Shown one piece after another: positions 45,499-54,545 of a stretch of DNA of 64,000 nucleotides. A program made the position numbers and the translations under genes. Below the pieces are notes generated by a model. It saw nothing but the letters and a program-made list of their open reading frames with translations. It searched no databases and was not told the origin of the DNA. Origin of the DNA: Candidatus Poribacteria bacterium (GTDB lineage Bacteria > Poribacteria > WGA-4E > WGA-3G); assembly GCA_026706025.1 (NCBI GenBank), contig JAPOZO010000043.1:1-64000 (forward strand). Reading direction: 5' to 3'. Within the stretch, counting starts at the first letter, position 1. Each line of letters opens with the position of its first letter.

Positions 45499-46020
45499 AT
45501 GGGAAACGGACGGTTGCTCCTCATTTTACTCCTCTGTAGTCTTCTGCAAGCATGTGGAGGGCTGAAGCTGATTGATGTTTCCAAAAGTTCTGCTGCATTG
45601 CAACTCACAACAGCACAGCAGGAGACAATCCACCCGAAACTGAAACTTATCCGTGATATTGTCGAGGATTACGATTTTGAGAAGAAACAGTTAGAAGCAG
45701 ATTATCAGGTGTTTCGTGCCGGTATAACACAACGACAATACGGTCGATATGAAGACAGATTCACGGACACACGGACGCGGCGGGATCTATATGAATTTCG
45801 GGAGGAGGCACGAAAATTTCTGAGGCAGCGTGACATCTACCTCAAAGAAATTAAAGAGATCATTGAGGAGGTTGCAGCAGGACTTACACCCGATCAACGT
45901 GTTAAATTGGCGGATATGAAACTCCCCAAATTGGAAGTCCCGCTGATGCTTCAGCGCGATCCTTATAGCGAACTCCGTTATATCCCGAACCATCCACTTG
46001 GCGGCGCGAATATCTTTTAA
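45499..46020 (+). CDS. Small lipoprotein, possibly Spy/CpxP-like
   Basis: 173 residues from the ATG at 45499 (GGAG upstream). Signal peptide with lipobox LLQAC (Cys19). The mature part is helical and charged with LTPDQRVKLADMKLP near the end, reminiscent of the LTxxQ motif of Spy/CpxP periplasmic chaperones. It is 30 bp after the peptidase gene and 9 bp before the next, so part of an operon. Function uncertain. Confidence 0.55.
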   Translation: MGNGRLLLILLLCSLLQACGGLKLIDVSKSSAALQLTTAQQETIHPKLKLIRDIVEDYDFEKKQLEADYQVFRAGITQRQYGRYEDRFTDTRTRRDLYEFREEARKFLRQRDIYLKEIKEIIEEVAAGLTPDQRVKLADMKLPKLEVPLMLQRDPYSELRYIPNHPLGGANIF

Positions 46021-46029
46021 GCAGTTCCA

Positions 46030-47373
46030 ATGGATTATTATGTCAGTTTACTCGGGGACGATTCAAACACCGGTTCATCCGAAACACGCCCGTGGCGAAG
46101 TATTGACCGAGTGAACGGTGCGCAGTTGTTACCCGGTGATTCAGTTTGGTTTCGAGCCGACCAGACTTTCGTCGGGACCCTCTATCTTACGAGTGTTCGG
46201 CAAAATAGCAGGCACACACCATCTGCCGTGACAATAGGTTCTTACGGGTCGGGCAGTGCGACAATTGACGCAGGCTTCGGTGCCGGTTTCATAGCGAAAA
46301 ACAGAGGCGGTGTGCACCTCGTCAATCTCAATTTTGTCGGCACTGGGGCATCGAAGAATACTACTTCTGGCATCCTGTTCATCAATACGCTACCCGGAAG
46401 CACGAAACTTGAAGATATTCGGATACATCGGGTAGATGTCAGTGGTTTTAAGTATTCCGGGATTAGCCTTGTCGCACAACCGACCGATATGAGCTGGAGC
46501 GGGTTCCGTGATGTCAAAATTACAAACACCACGAGCCACGACAACGGCGACGCGGGTATTAGCTGCATCGGTGCCTGGAATCCAGATCAAAAGGGTTACG
46601 CGCACACTGATTTTTATATCGGCAGCTGTAGTGCCTATAGGAATGCGGGTATCCCGAGCAAGGGGAGCCATTCGGGAAGCGGTATCATTCTCGCACAAGT
46701 GGACGGCGCAATTATTGAGCACTGTCGCGCCTACGAAAACGGAAATTTAAACGATTACGAAGGCGGTGGTCCCGTCGGTATATGGGCTTGGGATGCCAAC
46801 CGTGTTGTGATTCAATTCAACGAATCTCATCACAACCGAACGGGCAGCAGTAAAGATGGTGCGGGATTTGATCTCGATGGGGGTGTGACGAATTCAGTCG
46901 TTCAGTATAACTATTCCCACAACAACGATGGTGCCGGGTATCTACTGGCACAGTTTGAGGGTGCGCGTCCGTTTTACGGTAACGTCCTCCGCTATAACCT
47001 AAGTGTGAACGACGGCAGACGGAATCGTTATGGCGGCATCCACCTCTGGTCTACAGGTGCGAACGGTGGCATCACGGACACAGCGTTTTATGCGAATAGT
47101 ATCTACACGACACAATCTGCTGATGGTAACCCCGCTGCGGTTGACTGTATAAGCGAAGGGATTCGTAACATCCGTTTTTACAACAACTGTTTTCAAACGG
47201 ATGGAAAGGCAGTGTTAGTCCGCGGTGAGACAAATCGAGGCGCAATTTTTGAAGGCAACACCTTTGACGCAGATTGTAGGTTTCCGAAATTTTCCATTGA
47301 CGATATGAGACCCTCCCATTTCACTGAAGCCGACCAAAAAATGTATCCAAAAACGCTTCAGCAGCGACCTTAA
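46030..47373 (+). CDS. Right-handed parallel beta-helix protein
   Basis: 447 residues. The N-terminal YYVSLLGDDSNTGSSETRPWRSIDRVN resembles the DUF1565-type start of secreted polysaccharide lyase-like proteins, followed by beta-helix rungs (GIWAWDANRVVIQFNESHHN, VVQYNYSHNNDGAGYLL). No signal peptide is present, although relatives are usually exported: the real start may be upstream, but an in-frame stop region and the lipoprotein gene leave no room. Its 3' end overlaps the convergent nucleoside hydrolase gene by 53 bp. Confidence 0.78.
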   Translation: MDYYVSLLGDDSNTGSSETRPWRSIDRVNGAQLLPGDSVWFRADQTFVGTLYLTSVRQNSRHTPSAVTIGSYGSGSATIDAGFGAGFIAKNRGGVHLVNLNFVGTGASKNTTSGILFINTLPGSTKLEDIRIHRVDVSGFKYSGISLVAQPTDMSWSGFRDVKITNTTSHDNGDAGISCIGAWNPDQKGYAHTDFYIGSCSAYRNAGIPSKGSHSGSGIILAQVDGAIIEHCRAYENGNLNDYEGGGPVGIWAWDANRVVIQFNESHHNRTGSSKDGAGFDLDGGVTNSVVQYNYSHNNDGAGYLLAQFEGARPFYGNVLRYNLSVNDGRRNRYGGIHLWSTGANGGITDTAFYANSIYTTQSADGNPAAVDCISEGIRNIRFYNNCFQTDGKAVLVRGETNRGAIFEGNTFDADCRFPKFSIDDMRPSHFTEADQKMYPKTLQQRP

Positions 47374-48283
47374 CACAGACTTGCGCGTTCGGATTGGAAG
47401 GTTGGCGTTCTCGTCGTAGATCGGCAATTGTCATGCCGTTTGTCAAAGTGCCAGCGGTTTCGACCTGTACATAGGCATCAACGCTCTCAAAGTAGTCTGG
47501 ATGTGTGAGCATGCCAATTGGGAGCGCATCGTGGATATGGAAGCCCCAAAATCCGACGTGTTGACGATAAAATTCCATACAGGCGTGTGTGGAATCCTTG
47601 AGGAAACGCAAAATCGGACTGTCTCGTTTATCGACTTCGGCGTGCAACCGTTCACCTGTCAAAATAACTTGATGCGTTGCGTCAAGTGGCGCGATATGGA
47701 CAGGCACACCGAAATGGAAAACTTCATCGGCTGCATGTGGATCAACAAAGATGTTGAATTCCGACGTTAATGTGACGTTGCCGTATGCTTCAAACACGCC
47801 ACCCATGACAATAATCTTCTGAAGTCGTTGCATTTTGGCGGCATCTTTACGGATTGCTTTTGCGATGTTTGTCAATGGACCCAGCGTCACAATAACCAGT
47901 TCATCTGGATAGCGGGCTGCCATCTCAAGAATGAGATCAACACCTGCCATTGATGAAACCTCAGTGTTGGCGGGAGGATACAGCAGGCTGCCATTAGCAC
48001 TGCGTAATTGGTTGGTATTGCCCAAGCCGTCTTCACCGTGGACGTGTGCTGCTGTCACGAGGGATTTGGCAAGCGGTTCCGCCTCGCCTTGGGCAATAAT
48101 GGGAAACTCATCGAGGTCAAGCACGCCAAGAATTGTGAGTAGGTTTTCTGTCGCTTGCGCGACAGGGACATTCCCGCAGACAGTCGTTATCGCCTCTACG
48201 CGTAATTCAGGTGAGTGCATCGCGAGAAAGATAGCAAAAGCGTCATCTACCCCCGGATCTGTGTCTATAAGGATTCGTTGCAT
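47321..48283 (-). CDS. Inosine-uridine-type nucleoside hydrolase
   Basis: 320 residues. The calcium site DTDPGVDD (7-14) at the N-terminus, VTLGPLTNIAKAI, MGGVF and NIFVDPHAADEVF are the family blocks. It splits ribonucleosides into base and ribose for salvage. AAAGG precedes the ATG. It converges with and overlaps the beta-helix gene at its 3' end. Confidence 0.93.
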   Translation of the reverse strand: MQRILIDTDPGVDDAFAIFLAMHSPELRVEAITTVCGNVPVAQATENLLTILGVLDLDEFPIIAQGEAEPLAKSLVTAAHVHGEDGLGNTNQLRSANGSLLYPPANTEVSSMAGVDLILEMAARYPDELVIVTLGPLTNIAKAIRKDAAKMQRLQKIIVMGGVFEAYGNVTLTSEFNIFVDPHAADEVFHFGVPVHIAPLDATHQVILTGERLHAEVDKRDSPILRFLKDSTHACMEFYRQHVGFWGFHIHDALPIGMLTHPDYFESVDAYVQVETAGTLTNGMTIADLRRERQPSNPNAQVCVKVAAEAFLDTFFGRLQ

Positions 48284-48311
48284 TTTCTGCCTTTCTATAG
48301 GATGGGTTCTT

Positions 48312-49160
48312 GTGTTTCATATTTCCTTTAGCGATTTTAGCACTACAAAACGATTTTGTCCAACCCATTTTCCAAGCCAGGGCAAACATAAACAGGTCAT
48401 CGGCACTTGTCTCCTTTTACTCACTATTTTTTCTGCCCCGCTCGCGGCACAGGTGAATATCTTCACCGGTGAAACAATACGACAGATGCGATTGGATCCG
48501 GGTTGGTATAACAGTATCAACTTGGATTTGACTTATCGTACTGGCAATACAGATCTACTTACTGCACGCACCCGATTTCGTTCGGATTATCTGTCAAAGA
48601 CGTATCACGGCTTTATTTTTGGGAGCCTCCAGCAGGGAAGAAAAGGTAGGGCATTTTTCATCAATAAGGGCATGGCACATGCGCGTATTATCCGAAACTT
48701 GAGGCAACACATCCTTTTTGAATCCTTTATTCAGAAACAATTCAACGAATCTATCCGATTAAGTGATCGAAATTTAGCAGGTGGTGGCGTTCGATTCGCC
48801 TTGCATCCACTAAGTCCCAAATTTAATCTCTATCTCGGTATCGGTGCGATGTGGGAACACGAACGCATCAATGACACAAATATTGGCGAAATTACAACCC
48901 ACCTTATTCGGTCAACCAACTATATCAATTGGACTGGACAGTTGGATGAACGGATTACAACAAGCGCGACGGGGTACTACCAGGTCCATACGCGGCGTTT
49001 CCGAGATTATCGCGTTCTTTTTGAGGGAAGCCTAACATTCCGCCTGACAGCGAAATTAGCGTTCCCGCTTTGGATAAATTTCCGATACGATAATGAACCA
49101 CCAACCGGTATTCGTAAACATGATGTGGAAATTTTTAACGGATTGCGGTATACTTTTTAA
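48312..49160 (+). CDS. DUF481-family outer membrane protein
   Basis: 282 residues with the chosen GTG at 48312 (AGGA 9 bp upstream); the frame is open much further back over the divergent nucleoside hydrolase gene, which I treat as a shadow. Hydrophobic signal VIGTCLLLLTIFSAPLAA is preceded by a long N-region, so the start is uncertain. The mature part is beta-stranded with NSINLDLTYRTGNTDLLTARTR and a final LRYTF, the barrel ending. A DUF481 protein, probably inserted in the outer membrane. Confidence 0.65.
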   Translation: MFHISFSDFSTTKRFCPTHFPSQGKHKQVIGTCLLLLTIFSAPLAAQVNIFTGETIRQMRLDPGWYNSINLDLTYRTGNTDLLTARTRFRSDYLSKTYHGFIFGSLQQGRKGRAFFINKGMAHARIIRNLRQHILFESFIQKQFNESIRLSDRNLAGGGVRFALHPLSPKFNLYLGIGAMWEHERINDTNIGEITTHLIRSTNYINWTGQLDERITTSATGYYQVHTRRFRDYRVLFEGSLTFRLTAKLAFPLWINFRYDNEPPTGIRKHDVEIFNGLRYTF

Positions 49161-49162
49161 GA

Positions 49163-49260
49163 GCCATCAGCCATCAGCAGTCGGCAGTCAGTTATAACAG
49201 TTTTTGGAGAATAAAGCCTCAGCAGCAGGCACAACAATTTGCCAGCAGCTGATAGCTGCT
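49163..49260. repeat. AGCAGTCGGCAGTCAG repeat
   Basis: Left part GCCATCAGCCATCAGCAGTC (about 49164-49183) and right part CCAGCAGCTGATAGCTGCT (about 49241-49259) are roughly inverted. Same family as 21909-22014. Both copies end shortly before a start codon. Confidence 0.55.
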
Positions 49261-49277
49261 AAAAAAGGAGTCATCTC

Positions 49278-50246
49278 ATGAGCAAAGTAAAAACCTACAC
49301 TTGGCAGGTGAAAATAGTCGTCTACATCGGCGTATATCTTATCGCGTTATTGAGTACTGCATGGGCAGATGGGCATCTTCAGGTCAAGGAAGAAGAAAAA
49401 AAGCTCGTTCTAAAGGGTAAGATTTCTGAAGCCCTCGGTGAATACGATTCACATTTGAAAGGAGCCGTTGAATACCTTGTTTGTGGACGCAACGGCAAGG
49501 AATATGAGAGCATTATTGTCGTTGATGCGACAGCGAAAGAAATTTACGATGCGCTCGAAAAACTCGGTGTTGCGGTAGGTACGCCTCCCGGCTATGATGA
49601 AGAAAAAGATGAACCGACACCAGCAAAAGGGACCGAGTTTCTTATCTATGCTGAATGGAAGATCGGTGACAAAGCGAAGAAAGTCCGTGCCGAAGATTTA
49701 ATTTTCAATGTGAAAACCGAAAAGCCGATGCAACAGGTCGCTTGGATCTATTCCGGTTCGCGCGTAGTCGCAGACTTGGATAGTGATGACGAGGATGCGA
49801 TGATACCGCAAGCATTTATGAGTAATGACCTTGTCGCCTTAAAGCGGTTTGATGCAAGCGCGCTCTTCCAAAATCCGCTTCTCGAATCGGAAGAGGAGAA
49901 TATCTATAAAAAGAACGATGCCTTGCTGCCAAAACTTGGGACACCTGTCACACTCACAATTGAGGTTAACCGGAAAATGCAACTGTTTGTGCTAATCAGT
50001 GGGAAGGTTCAAGGCGTGGGATTCCGCAATTTCACACAGATGAATGCTAAGCAACTCGGTATCAACGGCTATGCTAAGAATTTACCCAACGGTCAGGTTG
50101 AAGTCATCGCAGAGGGTAATAAGTCGCAGTTGGATGCGTTAGTCGCTTTGCTAAAGAAGGGACCGCGCTTTGCGAGAGTGGATTTGCTTCATGTTGACGA
50201 GCGTCCCTTCACAGGCGAATATAAGACTTTCGGCATTCGGTATTAA
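49278..50246 (+). CDS. Secreted YdjY-like domain fused to acylphosphatase
   Basis: 322 residues. N-terminal hydrophobic signal (about 10-30, ending STAWA), a YdjY-type domain (about 40-200, with AVEYLVCGRNGKEYESIIV), then a complete acylphosphatase domain (236-322): GKVQGVGFRNF with catalytic Arg250 and NGYAKNLPNGQVEV with Asn268. Acylphosphatases hydrolyse acyl phosphates and are normally small cytoplasmic proteins; an exported one fused to YdjY is unusual. The next gene begins 3 bp after the stop. Confidence 0.82.
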   Translation: MSKVKTYTWQVKIVVYIGVYLIALLSTAWADGHLQVKEEEKKLVLKGKISEALGEYDSHLKGAVEYLVCGRNGKEYESIIVVDATAKEIYDALEKLGVAVGTPPGYDEEKDEPTPAKGTEFLIYAEWKIGDKAKKVRAEDLIFNVKTEKPMQQVAWIYSGSRVVADLDSDDEDAMIPQAFMSNDLVALKRFDASALFQNPLLESEEENIYKKNDALLPKLGTPVTLTIEVNRKMQLFVLISGKVQGVGFRNFTQMNAKQLGINGYAKNLPNGQVEVIAEGNKSQLDALVALLKKGPRFARVDLLHVDERPFTGEYKTFGIRY

Positions 50247-50249
50247 ACC

Positions 50250-50855
50250 ATGAGGCGTACGTCGTTCCCGTTCATATCTGGAATTCTCCTTGCAGCAGGA
50301 CTCTCCACTCGGATGGGGGAACCGAAGCAGCTGCTCCCTTTTGCGGAAAGCACTATCGTTGAAACCGTAGTGGACAATATGCTCGGTGCCAAGTTTGATG
50401 AAGTGATCGTTGTCGTGGGACATCGCGCATCAGAGGTTCAAGAACAATTAGGGACACGTCCGATCAATACCGTTTTTAACCCTGATTATCGCGAGGGTAT
50501 GTTAACCTCTGCACAAATAGGCGTCCGGGCACTTGAATCAAGCGATGCATTCGCGCTCATGCTCGTAGACCAACCCTTTATCACATCTGCCCTGATTGAT
50601 CAAGTTGTTGATGCATATCGGCAAACAGAGAAGGGAATCGCCTTACCGAGTTATAATTATAAGCGTGGTCATCCGGTCATCTTTAACCAGAAATATGCCC
50701 GCGATATTCTGGCACTCACTTCGGAAAGCGGCGGTGTGCGAACGCTTTTTAAAAAGTATGGTGATGATATTCATTATGTTACCGTAGATACAGATAACGT
50801 GCTGCGGGATATTGATTACCGCGAAGATTATGAGCGTGCCCTGAAGGAAAATTGA
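50250..50855 (+). CDS. MobA-like NTP transferase (molybdenum-cofactor type)
   Basis: 201 residues, GT-A-like fold: ISGILLAAGLSTRMGEPKQLLPF is the nucleotide-binding start and ALMLVDQPFITSALID the metal-binding Asp loop. Resembles MocA/CTP:molybdopterin cytidylyltransferase, but no molybdoenzyme genes are in the window, so another sugar or cofactor substrate is possible. It follows the acylphosphatase fusion directly. Confidence 0.82.
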   Translation: MRRTSFPFISGILLAAGLSTRMGEPKQLLPFAESTIVETVVDNMLGAKFDEVIVVVGHRASEVQEQLGTRPINTVFNPDYREGMLTSAQIGVRALESSDAFALMLVDQPFITSALIDQVVDAYRQTEKGIALPSYNYKRGHPVIFNQKYARDILALTSESGGVRTLFKKYGDDIHYVTVDTDNVLRDIDYREDYERALKEN

Positions 50856-50891
50856 AAGGTTGCCACGTAAACACACGACGGAGAAAGAAAC

Positions 50892-51563
50892 ATGAAAGAA
50901 TCTCGCAAAGACGCACCAGAAATTCCCGAATCAATACCTACCACCGCGACATTGGAAGAATTTCTTGAGAACGATGTCCCAGGCTATGAATACATTGATG
51001 GCAAATTAGTCCTGAAGTCACCGCCAGAAAGGCACCTACCGATTCCCACGACGATGACAGCGGAAGAATTTCTTGAGAACGATGTCCCAGGCTATGAATA
51101 CGCGAAAGGAGAACTAATACCGATGTCACCAGCAACGAGAAGACACGGTAAGATCAGCGCAAAGGTCATATGGCATCTGTCCTCACATGTCTACGAAAAT
51201 AGGCTGGGGGAATTGTATACAGCAGAAACAATATTTCAGGTTGGCGAACGCATGATGAAACCGGATGTGGCTTTCGTTTCAACTGACCGCCTGGATGTTG
51301 ACGAAGATAAAACGTTCCCGATCCCGCCCGATCTGGCGATTGAAGTGATCTCTCCGACAGATGTCCACTACCGTATTGTCCGAAAAGTGTTCGACTATCT
51401 GGATGCGGGGACCCGCCTCGTCTGGGTACTTGATCCTGTTGCTAAAACGGTGACGGTGTATCGTTCTGAAAGCGACATTGAGATACTTACGCACGAAGCC
51501 ACGTTAACGGGCGAGAATGTCGTACCAGGGTTTACCTGTCCCGTGGCACAACTGTTTGAATAA
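50892..51563 (+). CDS. Uma2-family endonuclease with internal duplication
   Basis: 223 residues. PD-(D/E)xK nuclease-like DUF820 fold: KPDVAFVS, DLAIEVISPTD, then RKVFDYLDAGTRLVWVLDP. The N-terminal EEFLENDVPGYEY segment occurs twice, 36 residues apart, from a recent 108-bp duplication. In other members one copy exists. The family is abundant in cyanobacteria and Poribacteria; biological role unknown. GGAGAAAG before the ATG. Confidence 0.88.
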   Translation: MKESRKDAPEIPESIPTTATLEEFLENDVPGYEYIDGKLVLKSPPERHLPIPTTMTAEEFLENDVPGYEYAKGELIPMSPATRRHGKISAKVIWHLSSHVYENRLGELYTAETIFQVGERMMKPDVAFVSTDRLDVDEDKTFPIPPDLAIEVISPTDVHYRIVRKVFDYLDAGTRLVWVLDPVAKTVTVYRSESDIEILTHEATLTGENVVPGFTCPVAQLFE

Positions 51564-51628
51564 CGTAAGTTCGGTATAATACATCCAAAATTTGTCAATA
51601 TCAAACGGAGTCTATTACACTTTACACA

Positions 51629-52516
51629 ATGTTTACATCCATCGAAAACGTTCAAAACGCTTGTGAGAAACACGCGTACATTGCAGATAAGGGTTTAGCG
51701 ACAACGCTCTATCTTGCACATCACCTGAAAAAACCTATTTTTCTTGAAGGCGAACCGGGTGTCGGTAAAACAGAAGTCGCTAAAGTACTTGCGGATTCTA
51801 CAGGTGCGAAACTCATCCGATTGCAGTGTTATGAGGGGTTAGACGCAAACAGCGCATTGTACGAATGGAACTACACGCGTCAAATTTTGCAACTCCGTAT
51901 TGATGAAGCCCGCGGTCGCGAGAAAGAAGATATCGGCACCGATCTCTTTAGCGAGACATTTCTGCTGAAACGCCCCCTCCTTGAAGCGATCCAAAGCGAT
52001 GGCGATGTACCGCCAGTCTTGCTCATTGACGAGGTTGACAGAAGCGACAGCGAATTCGAGGCGTTCCTGCTCGAAATCCTATCCGATTTCCAGATTACCA
52101 TTCCCGAAATCGGGACAATCCAAGCGAAACATATTCCATACGTCGTGCTAACCTCAAACCGCACACGAGAGGTTCACGAAGCACTCAAACGGCGTTGTCT
52201 CTATCAGTGGATTGACTACCCTACCATTGAAAAGGAATTGGCGATTGTTCAGACGAAACTGCCGCAGATTGATGAACATCTCGCACAACAATTATGCCGG
52301 ATCATGCAACTCTGGCGGCAGGGAGATTACTATAAAAAGCCGGGAGTCGCTGAAACACTGGATTGGGCATTGGCACTCATTGCACTCGGCAAAGGGCAAT
52401 TGGATGCGGATGTCGTTGCAGAGACGCTTGGGTGTGTTTTCAAATATCAGGATGATATCCAACGGGCGCGCACCGTAGAACTATCCGAATTAGGATTACA
52501 AGATGAACCAGCATAG
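51629..52516 (+). CDS. MoxR-type AAA+ ATPase
   Basis: 295 residues. Walker A GEPGVGKT (41-48), Walker B VLLIDEVDR, sensor 1 VLTSNRTREVHEALKRR with arginine finger. Resembles CoxD/MoxR chaperones that mature metalloenzymes, usually next to a VWA-domain gene. Here no VWA partner follows; the next gene, an ABC permease, overlaps its end by 14 bp. Confidence 0.9.
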   Translation: MFTSIENVQNACEKHAYIADKGLATTLYLAHHLKKPIFLEGEPGVGKTEVAKVLADSTGAKLIRLQCYEGLDANSALYEWNYTRQILQLRIDEARGREKEDIGTDLFSETFLLKRPLLEAIQSDGDVPPVLLIDEVDRSDSEFEAFLLEILSDFQITIPEIGTIQAKHIPYVVLTSNRTREVHEALKRRCLYQWIDYPTIEKELAIVQTKLPQIDEHLAQQLCRIMQLWRQGDYYKKPGVAETLDWALALIALGKGQLDADVVAETLGCVFKYQDDIQRARTVELSELGLQDEPA

Positions 52517-54230
52517 GAAAGGTCAACGTGTTGAAACAAAAATCTTTAGAGGGACGGGTTACCTCCTTTTAGTGGCTGCAGCTTTCTGCACGATGATACC
52601 TCTGCTATGGTTGTTGACTTCCTCTTTTAAAACTGCAAATGAGATTTTTGCCGTTCCTATACAGTGGTTTCCCAGCTTCCCCCCACGTGTTGCATCATCG
52701 CCTTATATTATTGAAGACGCATATCCAAAGATTGAGAAACCGATAACAGTAGATAAAACAAAATGGAATGAACTACAACCTGAACTTACACAAGCAATCT
52801 GGACGAAGGCGCGAGCACACATCGCAGCAAACAGACAATTTTCCAATTACGTCCCATCCGAGCAATTACAGACGGAAATGATAGAAGGCTTATGGCAACA
52901 GTTGGTCACGACTTTGCCAGACGAGATATGGCATGAAACAACAGAATCCGTCGCTACTGCGGTGCAGGACGCAGTTATTCCAGAAATCGTTGACACGATC
53001 TGGGGGTCTGTGTACCGTGAAGTTGGAATTGGAACACTCCAGATAGAAGATATTGACTTTAATCGTACGTCAATTGAAACCGTGAAATGGGAAACAGCAT
53101 CAGAGACGAGTACACGCATGCGTCCCTCCGAAGATACGCAGACTGTTGCGAGTCTATCCTACAATTTTCAAGACAGCGACACGCTTCATATAACAGCTGC
53201 TGTTCCTTCGCCTGTCCCAATTGAGCGGATTCGGCGACTCACGTTGCCTGTCCGCGGAGATGCCTCGTACCACCGACTCTCCTTAACCGTGTCTGTTCTG
53301 CAATCTGGAGAGGCTACGGACAATACCAATAGAATTACATATCAACCGACACGATCTTTCGTTTTGGAGAGTGCGTTGTGGAAAGACGCGGTCTGGCGAC
53401 TGCACGGCATCCCTGGTGAATTGGAATCATCGCACATTACGATGCAGCAAGTGAAAACGGATGACGCAGTCCAGCCTCCGGTAGAGATAGGAACAGAACC
53501 GCAATTGTCTCTCCAATTAACAATTCATCAACCGTCTTACCTGTCAATCGTCTGGGATAAGTTAACTTCAAACTATCGGAATCTGTGGAAGACAGTCCCA
53601 TATAACCGCTACTTTATCAACAGTATTTTCATCGCCACCGCGTCAACGCTTCTTACGCTGTTTTTCTGCTCCCTCGGCGGTTATGCGTTTGCGAAGTATC
53701 AATTCCGCGGTCAGAAAATCCTGTTCGGGATTCTCCTCGCCTCCATGATGGTGCCTTTTCAGGTGTTGCTTGTGCCTCTGTTTGGATTGATGTACGACAT
53801 CGGATGGCTGAATAGTTATAAGGCGATTATCATCCCATTTTCAGTTGGGGCGTTCGGCGTATTTTTGATGCGTCAATTTATCGTCACGATTCCGTCGGAG
53901 CTGCTTGATGCGGCGCGTATTGATGGGTGCTCGGAGTTCGGTATCTACTATCGGATAGTGCTGCCTATCATCAAACCGGCACTCGGCGCGCTAACGATCT
54001 ATTCGTTTTTAGGTTCATGGAACGGTTATCTCTGGCCTCTCATCATTTTGCGAGATGAAGCGAAATATACACTGCCCATCGGTTTAGCAAATCTCGTCGG
54101 TATCTATCGTCAAGATTACGGTATGCTGATGGCTGGCACACTGCTGTCGCTGATGCCGATTGTTATTCTCTTTTTAGCGATGCAGCGCGAATTTGTACAA
54201 GGGATTACTTTAGGAAGCGTCAAGGAGTAA
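52503..54230 (+). CDS. MalG-type sugar ABC permease with large periplasmic insert
   Basis: 575 residues, about twice the usual length. First membrane helix 18-40 and the TANEIFAVPIQWFPSFPP loop are normal MalG; the remaining core (360-575) has YNRYFINSIFIATASTLLTL and the EAA loop ELLDAARIDGCSEFGIYYRIVLP. Between them lie about 290 residues rich in helix and strand, predicted periplasmic, of unknown fold. No MalF, binding protein or ATPase is adjacent. Overlaps moxR by 14 bp. Confidence 0.85.
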   Translation: MNQHRKGQRVETKIFRGTGYLLLVAAAFCTMIPLLWLLTSSFKTANEIFAVPIQWFPSFPPRVASSPYIIEDAYPKIEKPITVDKTKWNELQPELTQAIWTKARAHIAANRQFSNYVPSEQLQTEMIEGLWQQLVTTLPDEIWHETTESVATAVQDAVIPEIVDTIWGSVYREVGIGTLQIEDIDFNRTSIETVKWETASETSTRMRPSEDTQTVASLSYNFQDSDTLHITAAVPSPVPIERIRRLTLPVRGDASYHRLSLTVSVLQSGEATDNTNRITYQPTRSFVLESALWKDAVWRLHGIPGELESSHITMQQVKTDDAVQPPVEIGTEPQLSLQLTIHQPSYLSIVWDKLTSNYRNLWKTVPYNRYFINSIFIATASTLLTLFFCSLGGYAFAKYQFRGQKILFGILLASMMVPFQVLLVPLFGLMYDIGWLNSYKAIIIPFSVGAFGVFLMRQFIVTIPSELLDAARIDGCSEFGIYYRIVLPIIKPALGALTIYSFLGSWNGYLWPLIILRDEAKYTLPIGLANLVGIYRQDYGMLMAGTLLSLMPIVILFLAMQREFVQGITLGSVKE

Positions 54231-54233
54231 AAA

Positions 54234-54545
54234 ATGTCTGATTACACTACAGTCACGAAAACGAAAGCCATACGAGAAGGTCGCGGAAAGGCTTTTACCG
54301 TCAATGGAAGACGAGTTGCGATCTTCAATGAAAATGGTAAATTCTGTGCTGTGGACAACACCTGTCCGCACGCCATGGGTTCACTTGGTAGAGGTAGAAT
54401 TCGGGACGGTATTGCTGTGTGCCCCGTCCACGGCTACGCTTATAATACAGAAACTGGAGAATGCCAAACTGACCCACGTCTCCGCATCAGGACTTATCCG
54501 TTGATTGTTGAGGACGAGGAGATCAAAGTTGAGGTAAAGCAGTGA
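54234..54545 (+). CDS. Rieske [2Fe-2S] ferredoxin-like protein
   Basis: 103 residues. Cluster ligands Cys44-x-His46 (NTCPHAM) and Cys63-x-x-His66 (VCPVHGY). Small soluble Rieske as in nitrite reductase NirD or dioxygenase ferredoxins. Lies 3 bp after the permease gene and overlaps the following gene by 4 bp (GTGA). Electron partner not visible. Confidence 0.92.
   Translation: MSDYTTVTKTKAIREGRGKAFTVNGRRVAIFNENGKFCAVDNTCPHAMGSLGRGRIRDGIAVCPVHGYAYNTETGECQTDPRLRIRTYPLIVEDEEIKVEVKQ

Noticed and set aside
47931-48311. N-terminal extension of the DUF481 gene
   Set aside because: This part lies entirely opposite the nucleoside hydrolase coding sequence and reads as its shadow; the signal peptide begins later.
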